The notes below the pieces were generated by a model that searched no databases, was not told where the DNA came from, and worked only from the letters and a program-made list of their open reading frames with translations. A DNA stretch of 64,000 nucleotides from Australimonas brisbanensis (GTDB taxonomy: Bacteria; Chloroflexota; Dehalococcoidia; Lucifugimonadales; Australimonadaceae): NCBI GenBank assembly GCA_038147155.1, contig JAYQTA010000002.1, positions 186,001 through 250,000 of the forward strand, in the 5' to 3' direction. This document shows positions 7,575-14,954 of the stretch, piece by piece. The position numbers and the translations under genes are program-made. Every line of letters begins with the position of its first letter. The stretch's first letter is position 1.

Positions 7575-8047
7575 GCGCGGCTGGCAGCCTCGATCAGCAG
7601 TTCCAGCGCTGCCCGCGTGAACGCTTCCTGGAGCACGAGGCGCGAGCGGGGTTGCTCCTGGACGAGGCGCGCCGTCACCCCCGCCGGCTCCGCGATGGCG
7701 AGCCAGCAGCGGCCCACATCCCTCCCGCCCGGCCCTGCCACGCCCGTGGAGGCCAGGCCCAGGACGGTTCCGAAGCGCTCCCGCACCGCCTCCGCCATGG
7801 CGCGGGCCACCGGCTCGCTCACCGACCCGTGCTCGGCCAGCAGGGCCTGCGGGATGCCCAGCAACCCGGTGCGCGAGGGGTAGTCGTAGGTGGCGACGGC
7901 GCCCTTGAAGAAGGCGGTGGCACCGGGGTAGCGCGTGAGGCGCTCGCCGATGCGCCCGCCCGTGGTACCCTCGGCGACGGCCACGGTGAGCCCCCGTTCA
8001 CGCAGCACCCGGCCCGCATGCCGCGCCAACCCCAACTCGGTGTTCAT
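7571..8047 (-). CDS. pncC: Nicotinamide-nucleotide amidase, CinA C-terminal domain
   Basis: Stand-alone CinA C-terminal domain protein (158 aa), which deamidates NMN to NaMN in pyridine-nucleotide salvage. The active-site region AEGTTGG corresponds to the family's AESCTGG, so the Ser-Cys pair is Gly-Thr here, a departure that could change activity. GVAGPGG and the GSVSEPVARAMAEAVR helix are typical. The start ATG follows TAGACT by 6 nt without a ribosome site, so it is probably leaderless. Its stop overlaps that of the 6921 gene in one CTAG. Confidence 0.8.
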   Translation of the reverse strand: MNTELGLARHAGRVLRERGLTVAVAEGTTGGRIGERLTRYPGATAFFKGAVATYDYPSRTGLLGIPQALLAEHGSVSEPVARAMAEAVRERFGTVLGLASTGVAGPGGRDVGRCWLAIAEPAGVTARLVQEQPRSRLVLQEAFTRAALELLIEAASRA

Positions 8048-8053
8048 ACCACG

Positions 8054-8059
8054 AGTCTA
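8054..8059 (-). promoter_or_regulatory. -10 box for leaderless pncC
   Basis: TAGACT on the minus strand, 6 nt before ATG 8047. Confidence 0.45.
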
Positions 8060-8106
8060 CCGTGCCAAGGCCACGGCGGGTGAGGGGCTGGTATCATCGC
8101 GGGGGA

Positions 8107-8147
8107 CGGGGCGTAGCGCAGTCCGGCAGCGCGCCTGCTTCGGGAGC
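8107..8147 (+). pseudogene. Truncated tRNA-Pro(CGG), 5' half only
   Basis: Starting CGGGGCG, this copies the intact neighbour tRNA-Pro through acceptor, D-arm and anticodon loop (TTCGGGA, anticodon CGG), then diverges inside the anticodon 3' stem. The variable loop, T-arm and 3' acceptor strand are absent in the 50 nt before the next tRNA. Either a real deletion remnant or an assembly join. Confidence 0.75.
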
Positions 8148-8196
8148 CCATAGTAGTCAATACCGCACAAATCACCACCTGATAGAATCTGCCCAT

Positions 8197-8273
8197 CGGG
8201 GTGTAGCGCAGCCCGGCAGCGCACCTGCTTTGGGAGCAGGGGGTCTCGAGTTCAAATCTCGACACCCCGACCA
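8197..8273 (+). tRNA. tRNA-Pro(TGG)
   Basis: Complete cloverleaf with encoded CCA: acceptor CGGGGTG pairs with CACCCCG, anticodon stem CCTGC/GCAGG encloses TTTGGGA (anticodon TGG), and the T-loop is TTCAAAT. It reads proline codons CCA and, by wobble, CCG. Confidence 0.97.
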
Positions 8274-8448
8274 GCTTGAGATCAAGAGCCCAGTCAATCG
8301 GCTGGGCTCTTTGCTAATACCACTCATCACCGTGATACGCCTCCGGGCCGCCGACCGCTTCGCCCGATGGTCGCACGCCCCCTCGTGCTTGGGGCACCCC
8401 ATCGCCTCAGGACGGGTATGATGCCCCCACCAACCGCAGGAGGCGAGC

Positions 8449-8814
8449 ATGCAGGTACGCAACCTCAACACCACCCCCAAGATCTCTGGCGCAGGGCCGC
8501 TGTTCACCAGCGACGACGTGCACCGCGTGCCCCTGGCCCCTGATTCTGCCGACTTCAACGCCGCCGTCGTCCACTTCGGCCCCGGCGTGCGCAACAAGTT
8601 CCACTACCACGCCTCCGACCAGCTGTTGGTGGTCACCGAGGGCGTGGGCAAAGTGGTGACCAAGGCTGGCGAGGAGGTCACTGTGCGCGTGGGCGATGTG
8701 GTCTTCGCCCCCGCGGGCGAGGAGCACTGGCACGGCGCATTGGAGGATGGCGGGGCGTTCGCCCACATCACCGTCACTCGCAAGGACGGCTCCGTCACGC
8801 AGACGGAACAGTAG
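8449..8814 (+). CDS. Single-domain cupin protein
   Basis: 121-residue cupin_2-type beta barrel. The first metal motif is visible as KFHYHASDQLLVVTEGVG (HxH and a downstream Gly), and the second as PAGEEHWHGA. Such proteins act as small dioxygenases, isomerases or ligand sensors. The start is clear: AGGAGG lies 6 nt before ATG. It heads a run of catabolic genes on the plus strand, so a role in aromatic or related degradation is likely, but the reaction cannot be named. Confidence 0.75.
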   Translation: MQVRNLNTTPKISGAGPLFTSDDVHRVPLAPDSADFNAAVVHFGPGVRNKFHYHASDQLLVVTEGVGKVVTKAGEEVTVRVGDVVFAPAGEEHWHGALEDGGAFAHITVTRKDGSVTQTEQ

Positions 8815-8849
8815 CGAGACCTGCTAGGATTGCCCGCCGGAGGTCCCCC

Positions 8850-9161
8850 GTGTACGTCACTGTCTCCCGCTTCTCCGCCAGCCCGCGCGATGCGGACTTC
8901 GACGCGCTCCAGCTGCTGCTGGAGCGTGACGTGCTGCCCGAGGTGCGCCACCTCAACGGCTACGAGGGGTGCTACCTGCTGCGTGCCGGATACCAGGAGG
9001 GCATGCTGCTGCTGCTGTGGGAGACGGAGGACGCTGCCGCCGCCGCGCGCAAGAGCGGGGCGAGCGCGGAGGCCCTGGCTGGGCTCCTGGGGCTCATGTC
9101 CAAGCGCCTCCCCTCGGCGGGCGGCTTCGACGTGGCCTACGCCGACCACCCGGTGGACTAG
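8850..9161 (+). CDS. ABM-like small protein
   Basis: 103-residue protein resembling the antibiotic-biosynthesis-monooxygenase-type dimeric alpha/beta barrel: a first strand (YVTVSRFS), a helix, then GYEGCYLLRAG and GMLLLLWET strands. GTG start with GGAGGT 5-6 nt upstream. It sits 9 bp before the LLM oxidoreductase and is probably cotranscribed with it. Function unassigned. Confidence 0.6.
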   Translation: MYVTVSRFSASPRDADFDALQLLLERDVLPEVRHLNGYEGCYLLRAGYQEGMLLLLWETEDAAAAARKSGASAEALAGLLGLMSKRLPSAGGFDVAYADHPVD

Positions 9162-9170
9162 GGAGAGGGC

Positions 9171-10124
9171 ATGGACATCGGACTGATGGTGGAGGGCCAG
9201 GCCGGGCTCAACTGGGAACGCTGGATCCACATCCTCCATCTGGCCGAGCGGCTCGGCTTCCCCTCGCTGTTCCGGTCTGACCACTACTTCATCGGCCCCC
9301 AGCACGACTCGCTGGAGGCGTTCATCTCCCTCACGATTGCCGCGCGTGAGACCCAGCGCATCCGCTTCGGCGTGCTGGTGAGCCCGGTCACTTTCCGCCA
9401 TCCGGTGGACGTGGCGCGCATGGCCGGACAGATAGACCTGCTCTCCGGCGGGCGCCTTGTGCTGGGCGTGGGCAATGGCTGGAACGAGCCGGAGCACGCC
9501 GCCTACGGTATCCCCTTCCCGGAGCCCGCCGAGCGCTCCCGCCGCCTGGAGGAGGCCATCGGCGTGATGCGCGCCCTCTGGGGGCAGGGCCCCGCCACCT
9601 TCACGGGGCGCTACTACCGGCTGGAGGGGGCGGACATGCTGCCCAAGCCCGCCGCCGGGCGCCCACACCTGCTCATCGGCGGCTCGGGGCCCAAGCGCAC
9701 CCTGCGCCTGGCGGCCCAGCACGCCGACGAGTGGAACTCCGTCAACGCTCCGCCCGAGGTCATCGCCGAGCGGGTGGACATCCTAAAGGCGCACTGCGAG
9801 TCCGTTGACCGCGACCCGGCCACCATCCGCAAGGGCGTGATGGTCTTCGCCGCCGTGGGCCGCACCCGCAAGGATGTGGAGGCGGCCGCGGATGGTATCC
9901 GCCGGCTCACCTTCCGGGGCGAGGCCCTCACCCCGGCGCAGACCATCGCTCAAGCCCGCGAGCGAGGCATGCTGGTGGGCACGTTGGACGAGGTGATGGA
10001 GCGGCTGCGCGGTTATGCGGCGGCGGGCATCGACGAGGTGCAGTTCCAGCACATGAACTTCGATGACGACGCGCTGCCGGAGTGGCTCGCCGCCGAGGTC
10101 GCCCCCGCCGCGCGCTCGCTCTAG
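9171..10124 (+). CDS. LLM-class flavin/F420-dependent oxidoreductase
   Basis: Luciferase-like TIM-barrel enzyme (317 aa) that uses FMN or F420. Family marks include FRSDHYF near residue 42, GVLVSPVTFRHP, DLLSGGRLVLGVGNGWNEPEH and PHLLIGGSG..TLRLAAQHADEWN. The long form of the barrel with the RLEEAIGVM helix fits the F420-dependent subgroup. It lies in an apparent operon with the ABM-like gene and upstream of an isochorismatase-like hydrolase with its own promoter. Substrate unknown. Confidence 0.85.
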   Translation: MDIGLMVEGQAGLNWERWIHILHLAERLGFPSLFRSDHYFIGPQHDSLEAFISLTIAARETQRIRFGVLVSPVTFRHPVDVARMAGQIDLLSGGRLVLGVGNGWNEPEHAAYGIPFPEPAERSRRLEEAIGVMRALWGQGPATFTGRYYRLEGADMLPKPAAGRPHLLIGGSGPKRTLRLAAQHADEWNSVNAPPEVIAERVDILKAHCESVDRDPATIRKGVMVFAAVGRTRKDVEAAADGIRRLTFRGEALTPAQTIAQARERGMLVGTLDEVMERLRGYAAAGIDEVQFQHMNFDDDALPEWLAAEVAPAARSL

Positions 10125-10134
10125 CCCTCGCTGC

Positions 10135-10163
10135 TTGACCCTCCGCACGCGCGTGCGTACGCT
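10135..10163 (+). promoter_or_regulatory. Predicted promoter of isochorismatase-like gene
   Basis: TTGACC, 17-nt spacer, TACGCT, about 28 nt before ATG 10191. Confidence 0.55.
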
Positions 10164-10190
10164 GCGCGCACCTTCCGCAGGAGCAGCCCC

Positions 10191-10943
10191 ATGGCCCGCG
10201 TCTGGGACGCCTATCTCACCGAGCAGGATCGCGCGCACGTCCAGCGCGCAGGGCATGGCCCGCGGGGATGGGGCCAGCGCCCCGCGCTGCTGCTGGTGGA
10301 TCTGTACCGATGGGTGTTCGGAGATGAGCCGCAGCCCCTGCTGGAGGCCGTGGAGCTCTGGCCCGCATCGTGCGGGCTCGCCGGCTGGGAGGCGCTCCCC
10401 CACATTCAGCGCCTACTGGCCGCCGCGCGTGAGGCCGGCGTGCCGGTGGTGCACGCCACGGGACTGCACGAGTCCGAATCCGGGCTGGTGGGCTGGAGCG
10501 ATAACCCCCGCTCTCGAGCGGCGAAGTCCGGCTACATGGGCGGAGCGTCCGAGCGTGATGCACGCATCTACGACATCATGCCCCAGGTGGCGCCCGTAGC
10601 GGGCGAGGCGCTGGTGCGCAAGGCCTCGCCCAGCCCCTTCTTCGGCACGCCGCTGGTGGGGCACCTGACGGGGTTGGGCGTGGACACGCTCATCATCGCG
10701 GGCGAAACGACCTCCGGGTGCATCCGGGCATCGGTGGTGGACGCGTGCACCCACCGCTACAGCGTGGTGGTGCCGGAGGAGTGCGTGTTCGACCGCCACG
10801 AGGCCGCCCACGCCATCAACCTGTTCGACATGCACCACAAGTACGCCGACGTGCTCCCCCTGACCGAGGTGCTGGCCTGGGTGGACGCCTGGCAGGCCCC
10901 GCAGGGGTACGGCACCAAGGAGGCAGCCCATGGGCAGGCTTGA
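10191..10943 (+). CDS. Isochorismatase-family hydrolase
   Basis: Cysteine hydrolase (250 aa) related to N-carbamoylsarcosine and maleamate amidases. The catalytic triad is visible: Asp in ALLLVDLY near residue 37, Lys in RKASPSPFFGT near residue 144, and Cys in TTSGCIRASVVDA near residue 178. GAGCAG before the ATG serves as ribosome site. Its 3' end overlaps the following SDR gene by 14 bp, implying translational coupling. An amidase step in degradation of an amide- or nitrogen-containing compound is plausible; the substrate is inference. Confidence 0.85.
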   Translation: MARVWDAYLTEQDRAHVQRAGHGPRGWGQRPALLLVDLYRWVFGDEPQPLLEAVELWPASCGLAGWEALPHIQRLLAAAREAGVPVVHATGLHESESGLVGWSDNPRSRAAKSGYMGGASERDARIYDIMPQVAPVAGEALVRKASPSPFFGTPLVGHLTGLGVDTLIIAGETTSGCIRASVVDACTHRYSVVVPEECVFDRHEAAHAINLFDMHHKYADVLPLTEVLAWVDAWQAPQGYGTKEAAHGQA

Positions 10944-11688
10944 GGGACGGGCCATCGTCGTCACGGGAGGCGCCGCCGGTATCGGCCGCGCCTTCGCCGA
11001 GGCGTATGTGCGCGAGGGCGCGCATGTCCTCATCGCCGACATCAACGGGCCCGAGGCCGAACGCACGGCGGCGGCCTTCGGCGAGCAGGGCGGGGACGTG
11101 TTGGCGGTGGCCACGGACGTCTCGTCCGTCGCCGACACCGAGGCCATGGCCGCCGCCGCCATGGAACGGTGGGGGCGCATCGACGGGCTGGTGAACAACG
11201 CCGCCATCGCCATCCGGGTCAAGCACTCCGTGCAGCCCATGGAGGAGATAGACCCTGCGGAGTGGGACCGCATCATCAACGTGAACCTGCGCGGCGTGTT
11301 CCTCTGCTCGCGCGCCGTGGTGCCCCACATGAAGGCCGCCCGTTACGGCAAGATCATCAACATCGCCTCGGGCACCGCGTTCAATGGGCGCCCGTTCCTC
11401 TCGCACTACGTCGCCTCCAAGGGTGGCGTGCTCACCTTCACCCGCTCCCTGGCGCGGGAGGTGGGCGATTGGAACATCACCGTCAACTCCATCGCGCCGG
11501 GCCTCACGGCCTCGGAGACGGAGGAGACGCCCATGTCCCGCTACGAGGCACGCGTGCCCGATAGGGCCATCAAGCGGGTTGAGACCCCTGCCGACCTAGT
11601 GGGCGCTGGGATATTCTTCATCTCGTCTGAGTCCGACTTCATCACCGGCCAGTCGCTCATCGTCGATGGCGGCGTGGCGATGAACTAG
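10930..11688 (+). CDS. SDR-family oxidoreductase
   Basis: Classical short-chain dehydrogenase (252 aa). It has the NAD(P) motif TGGAAGIGRA near residue 12, NNAA near residue 88, the catalytic Ser in NIASGT and YxxxK as YVASK, then PGLT and the C-terminal GQSLIVDGG. An acidic residue after the second strand (ADIN) suggests NAD rather than NADP. It follows the isochorismatase-like gene with a 14-bp overlap and precedes the fused dioxygenase by 37 bp. Confidence 0.9.
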   Translation: MGRLEGRAIVVTGGAAGIGRAFAEAYVREGAHVLIADINGPEAERTAAAFGEQGGDVLAVATDVSSVADTEAMAAAAMERWGRIDGLVNNAAIAIRVKHSVQPMEEIDPAEWDRIINVNLRGVFLCSRAVVPHMKAARYGKIINIASGTAFNGRPFLSHYVASKGGVLTFTRSLAREVGDWNITVNSIAPGLTASETEETPMSRYEARVPDRAIKRVETPADLVGAGIFFISSESDFITGQSLIVDGGVAMN

Positions 11689-11725
11689 TCCGTCAACAGC
11701 CAACTTCACGCAGAGGTTCCGCCCC

Positions 11726-12862
11726 ATGGGAGAGGTCGTCTTCGCCGCAGCCACCGTCCACGCCCCGCAGCTGCTCACGCGCCCGCCGCAGGAGGACCCA
11801 GCCCAGCTGGACGCCGACATCGCGGCCATGAACGCGCTGGGCGCGCTTCTGGACGAGACCACGCCCGACGTGCTGCTGCTCATCGGCATCGACCATGTGG
11901 AGACGTTCTGGCTCACGGCGGTGCCGCAGTTCGCCATCATCACCGGCGCGCGTGCCACGGCCGAGTACGCCGGGCACACCTACGCCCCGTCCATCCACCA
12001 GCCCTTCGCCCGCGGGCTGCTGGAGGGGCTGGTGGAGCGGGGGATAGACCTCTCCTACGCCCAGGACGCCCTGCTGGGACACGCCTTCGCCGTCCCGCTG
12101 GAGTACGTCCATGAGGGCCGGGGGATCCCGGTGGTGCCCCTGTTCGTCAACGCCTACCTGCCCCCGCTGCCCACGACGCAGCGATGCGTGGAGGTGGGCC
12201 AGGCCATCGGGCAGGTCATCGCCTCGCGCCCTGAGCGCGTGGCCATCCTGGCCTCCGGCGGCATGTCCCACTACCCCGGTACGTGGAAGTACTACCACCC
12301 CGAGTACGGCTTCGACCACTGGGCCATCCAGGAGATCGAGGAGGGGCGCTTCTCCTCCCTGGTGGAGCTGACCGGCGAGCAGTTGGACGAGGTGGGCAAC
12401 ACCGAACTGCTCCCGTGGCTCATCATGCAGGGCGCCACGGGCGTCCAGCGGGGCGAGCTGCTCACCTACCAGCCCACCTCGCATCACGGCCACGCGGTGA
12501 TGCGCTTCATCCCCGACCGGGGTGGGCGCGGCCAGGAGCACCAGGACATGCTCCCCTACGGGGGGTTCGAGTTCGCGGGGAAGGGGTACGAGTTCTACAA
12601 GTACCCCACGCCGGAGGAGTTCCCCCTCAACAACGCCCTCTACCTGCTGCGTACCGACCACACGCACCTGGAGCGCTTCCTGGACAGACCCGACGCCTAC
12701 TGCGAGGAGCGCGGGCTCTCGGCGGCCCAGGCCAAGGCGCTCAAGCAGATGACCACCGACGCGGTGGTGGCGGAGGGGGCGCACGGCATCCTGGCCATCA
12801 CGGCCATGCTGGTGATCCAGCGCGCCAAGCGCGAGCGCGACGCCCAAAAGGCCGCTCGCTAG
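11726..12862 (+). CDS. Fused LigB-LigA class III extradiol dioxygenase
   Basis: Probable non-heme Fe(II) ring-cleavage enzyme of the protocatechuate 4,5-dioxygenase/gallate dioxygenase type (378 aa). Residues 1-280 form the LigB catalytic domain with His residues in ATVHAPQ, GIDHVETF and SGGMSHYPG. After residue ~300 a LigA-like helical domain follows (ERFLDRPDAYCEERGLS and a G.HGILAITAML stretch). This LigB-then-LigA order is that of gallate dioxygenase DesB, which makes 4-oxalomesaconate directly. It closes the 8.4-12.9 kb catabolic block and shares its stop CTAG with egtD. Exact substrate uncertain. Confidence 0.8.
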   Translation: MGEVVFAAATVHAPQLLTRPPQEDPAQLDADIAAMNALGALLDETTPDVLLLIGIDHVETFWLTAVPQFAIITGARATAEYAGHTYAPSIHQPFARGLLEGLVERGIDLSYAQDALLGHAFAVPLEYVHEGRGIPVVPLFVNAYLPPLPTTQRCVEVGQAIGQVIASRPERVAILASGGMSHYPGTWKYYHPEYGFDHWAIQEIEEGRFSSLVELTGEQLDEVGNTELLPWLIMQGATGVQRGELLTYQPTSHHGHAVMRFIPDRGGRGQEHQDMLPYGGFEFAGKGYEFYKYPTPEEFPLNNALYLLRTDHTHLERFLDRPDAYCEERGLSAAQAKALKQMTTDAVVAEGAHGILAITAMLVIQRAKRERDAQKAAR

Positions 12863-13857
12863 GGTAGCCTCGCCAGCGCGAGGCAGAAGCGCTCGTCCGC
12901 AGGCTCGTGGACGAACAGCTCGTCCAGGCGCAATCCCGCCGCCGCCAGCGCGGCGCGGGCCGAGTCCGGCGTGAACTTGTAAGAACTCTCCGTCCAGATG
13001 GACTCGCCCGCCGCCAGGTGGACGGTCATGTCCAGCGCCGGGATGAGCACCGTCTGCGCAACGCGCGCCACAAGGTGCATCTCGATACGCGAGGCCTCCC
13101 GGTTGAAGAAGGCCCGGTGCTCGAACGCCTCCGGGTCAAACGTGGCGCCCAGCTCGCGGTTCAGCACCCGCAGCACGTTGCGGTTGAACGCCGCCGTCAC
13201 CCCCGCCGCATCGTCGTAGGCGGCCTCGATGACCGACTGCTCCTTCACCATGTCCATGCCCACCAGCAGGTGATCCCCCGGCTCCAGCAGGCCGCTCACG
13301 TCCCGCAGGAAGCGGGTGCGCTCCTCCGGGGAGAGATTGCCGATGGTCCCCCCCAGGAACAGCACCAGCCGTCCGCCCTGACTGGGAGGCACCTGGTCCA
13401 GGTGACGCTCGAAGTCCCCCACCACCCCGTGCACCTGCAGGAAGGGGAACTGGGCCAGGAGCGCGAGGGATGAATCCCGGATGATGGTGGGGCTCACGTC
13501 GAAGGGGACGTAGCGACGCAGGTGCTCCGGCGCGCTGGGCGCGCTCAGCAGCACGCGGGTCTTGGAGGCCGAGCCGGAGCCCAGTTCCACGATCTCCGCC
13601 GGGCACAGCTGTGCCATCAATCCCGCTGCGATGCGCTCCAGCAGCGCGCGCTCGGCGCGGGTTGGGTAGTACTCCGGCAGCTCGGTGATGCGCTCGAACA
13701 GCGCGGAGCCATTGGCGTCGTAGAAGTACTTGGGGGGCAGTTGCTTCGGGCTGAACGTGAGGCCGCGGTGCACGTCCTCGGCCAGGGTGGCGCCGAAGTC
13801 CGTCCCGTCCAGATGGTCGTCGAGGGTGAAGCGAGAGCCGGTGGTGGTGTGCGTCAT
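12859..13857 (-). CDS. egtD: L-histidine N-alpha-methyltransferase
   Basis: EgtD trimethylates histidine to hercynine, the first step of ergothioneine synthesis. The 332-residue length is typical. Visible marks: SPKQLPPKYFYDANGSALFE near residue 36, ELPEYYPTRAE, the SAM site ELGSGSASKTR and the late TESSYKFTP segment. The ATG at 13857 is chosen from the family N-terminus and a GAGG site; the frame extends far upstream as non-coding shadow. The partner egtB lies 28 kb away and carries a frameshift, which is unusual since the pair is often adjacent. Confidence 0.92.
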   Translation of the reverse strand: MTHTTTGSRFTLDDHLDGTDFGATLAEDVHRGLTFSPKQLPPKYFYDANGSALFERITELPEYYPTRAERALLERIAAGLMAQLCPAEIVELGSGSASKTRVLLSAPSAPEHLRRYVPFDVSPTIIRDSSLALLAQFPFLQVHGVVGDFERHLDQVPPSQGGRLVLFLGGTIGNLSPEERTRFLRDVSGLLEPGDHLLVGMDMVKEQSVIEAAYDDAAGVTAAFNRNVLRVLNRELGATFDPEAFEHRAFFNREASRIEMHLVARVAQTVLIPALDMTVHLAAGESIWTESSYKFTPDSARAALAAAGLRLDELFVHEPADERFCLALARLP

Positions 13858-13937
13858 GGGGCCTCGGCGCAACCCTACCAGGCGGCGCGAGCGGTGTCGA
13901 AGGGTCAGATGCAGCCAGGGGCCCCGGCGGTGCAGGC

Positions 13938-14402
13938 TCAGCCCAACCCGCGCTCCACCAGCAGGCGTAGCACGTCGGACAGCAGGAAGATGGCCAGGCC
14001 CAGCACCAGCGTCATCTGCACGTGGCCCAGGGCGTTGGCCGCCGTGCGCATTCGCCCACGGGGCGCGTCGGAGCCGGGGCGCCCCCGCCTGCCCACCACC
14101 AGGAAGAACATCCAGGCAGAGAGGGCGATCTTCACGCCCAGCACCGCCCCGTAGGCCGCAGTGGAGGTGTCCTCGGACAGGCGGCTCACCGCCAGGATGC
14201 CGCCGGTGATGGCCAGCGTCCACATGGCCATGCCCACCAGCTGGCCGAACTCAGCCCCGGCGAATCGGGCCAGGGCCGGGGGGGCGATCCCGGCGCGCAC
14301 GGCGGGACGCACCACCACCCAGTAGAAGATGCCGCCGCCCACCCACGCCACGGCGGCGATGGCATGGAGCCAGCGGATCAGCAGCAGCAGCGCATCAGGC
14401 AT
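13938..14402 (-). CDS. CopD-like membrane protein
   Basis: 154-residue protein with four predicted membrane helices (around residues 5-30, 55-75, 84-104 and 125-148) and the WLHAIAAVAWVGGGIFY segment typical of CopD/DUF-type copper-resistance or cytochrome-like membrane proteins. A histidine in helix 1 (LHA) is conserved in the family. ATG 14402 lies 6 nt after TAGCAT with no ribosome site, so it is probably leaderless. A copper link is family knowledge only. Confidence 0.7.
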   Translation of the reverse strand: MPDALLLLIRWLHAIAAVAWVGGGIFYWVVVRPAVRAGIAPPALARFAGAEFGQLVGMAMWTLAITGGILAVSRLSEDTSTAAYGAVLGVKIALSAWMFFLVVGRRGRPGSDAPRGRMRTAANALGHVQMTLVLGLAIFLLSDVLRLLVERGLG

Positions 14403-14408
14403 GGGGGG

Positions 14409-14437
14409 ATGCTAGCGCACGGAACGGGCAAGCCCAA
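14409..14437 (-). promoter_or_regulatory. Promoter of leaderless CopD-like gene
   Basis: Minus strand TTGGGC, 17-nt spacer, TAGCAT, then exactly 6 nt to ATG 14402. Confidence 0.55.
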
Positions 14438-14500
14438 GGGGGAGCCCCCTGGAACGAGCACGCGAAACGAGCGGGCAACGACAAGCCCGGCCCTGGCGGG

Positions 14501-14506
14501 TACAAT
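14501..14506 (+). promoter_or_regulatory. Possible -10 box for ArsC-like gene
   Basis: TACAAT, 44 nt before ATG 14551; no convincing -35 box. Confidence 0.3.
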
Positions 14507-14550
14507 CGCCGCGACCACGCCGGGACCGCCCGGTGAACGTGAGGTGAGCG

Positions 14551-14901
14551 ATGGCTACCACGGTGAGGTTCTACTGGTACCCCAAGTGAACCACCTGCCA
14601 GAAGGCGAGGGCGTGGCTCTCGCAGGAGGTGGTACCTTTCGAGGAACGTGACTACTTCAAGCAGCCCTTCAGCCGCGATGAGCTGGTGGCGCTGCTGGAC
14701 GGGGCCTCGCCCCGCACGGTGTTCAACGCCAAGTCCGTCGCGTTCAAGAAGACCGGATTGAACGCGGACGAATTGCCCGATGCACGGTTGCTGGACATGC
14801 TGCTGGAGGAGCCGCGCTACTTCAAGCGCCCGCTGGTGGTTGCCGATGGGCGGCTGCTGGTGGGACTCAACGCCCAGAAACTGGCAGAGGCGCTGGGCTG
14901 A
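14551..14901 (+). CDS. ArsC/Spx-like thioredoxin-fold protein with in-frame TGA, probable selenoprotein
   Basis: 116-residue member of the arsenate reductase/Spx family. The N-terminus reads FYWYPK, then TGA at 14587-14589 (residue 13), then TTCQKARAWL. Relatives have YPKCxTCxKA, so TGA takes the place of the first, catalytic Cys, giving a UxxC motif. The remainder is intact: PFEERDYFKQPFS and YFKRPLVVADGRLLVGL. A 7-bp stem with a CGUGG loop starts 15 nt past the UGA. ATG 14551 has GAGGTGAG just upstream. Automatic calling would start it later at 14629 and lose the active site. Selenocysteine is the best reading; the reductase substrate is unknown. Confidence 0.85.
14605..14623 (+). promoter_or_regulatory. 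Putative bacterial SECIS element
   Basis: GCGAGGG pairs with CTCTCGC (seven pairs, one G-U) around a CGTGG loop. It begins 15 nt past the UGA and the loop G is about 24 nt away, as expected for bacterial SECIS hairpins. Confidence 0.65.
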
Positions 14902-14954
14902 TTTGGCGTAAGGTGAGGACTGGCTAACCAGTTCGATAACGACAGGAGAGACGG

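Noticed and set aside
8148..8196. Intron in tRNA-Pro(CGG)
   Set aside because: Only about 50 nt separate the break from the next tRNA and no 3' half with matching stem follows; too short for a group I intron.
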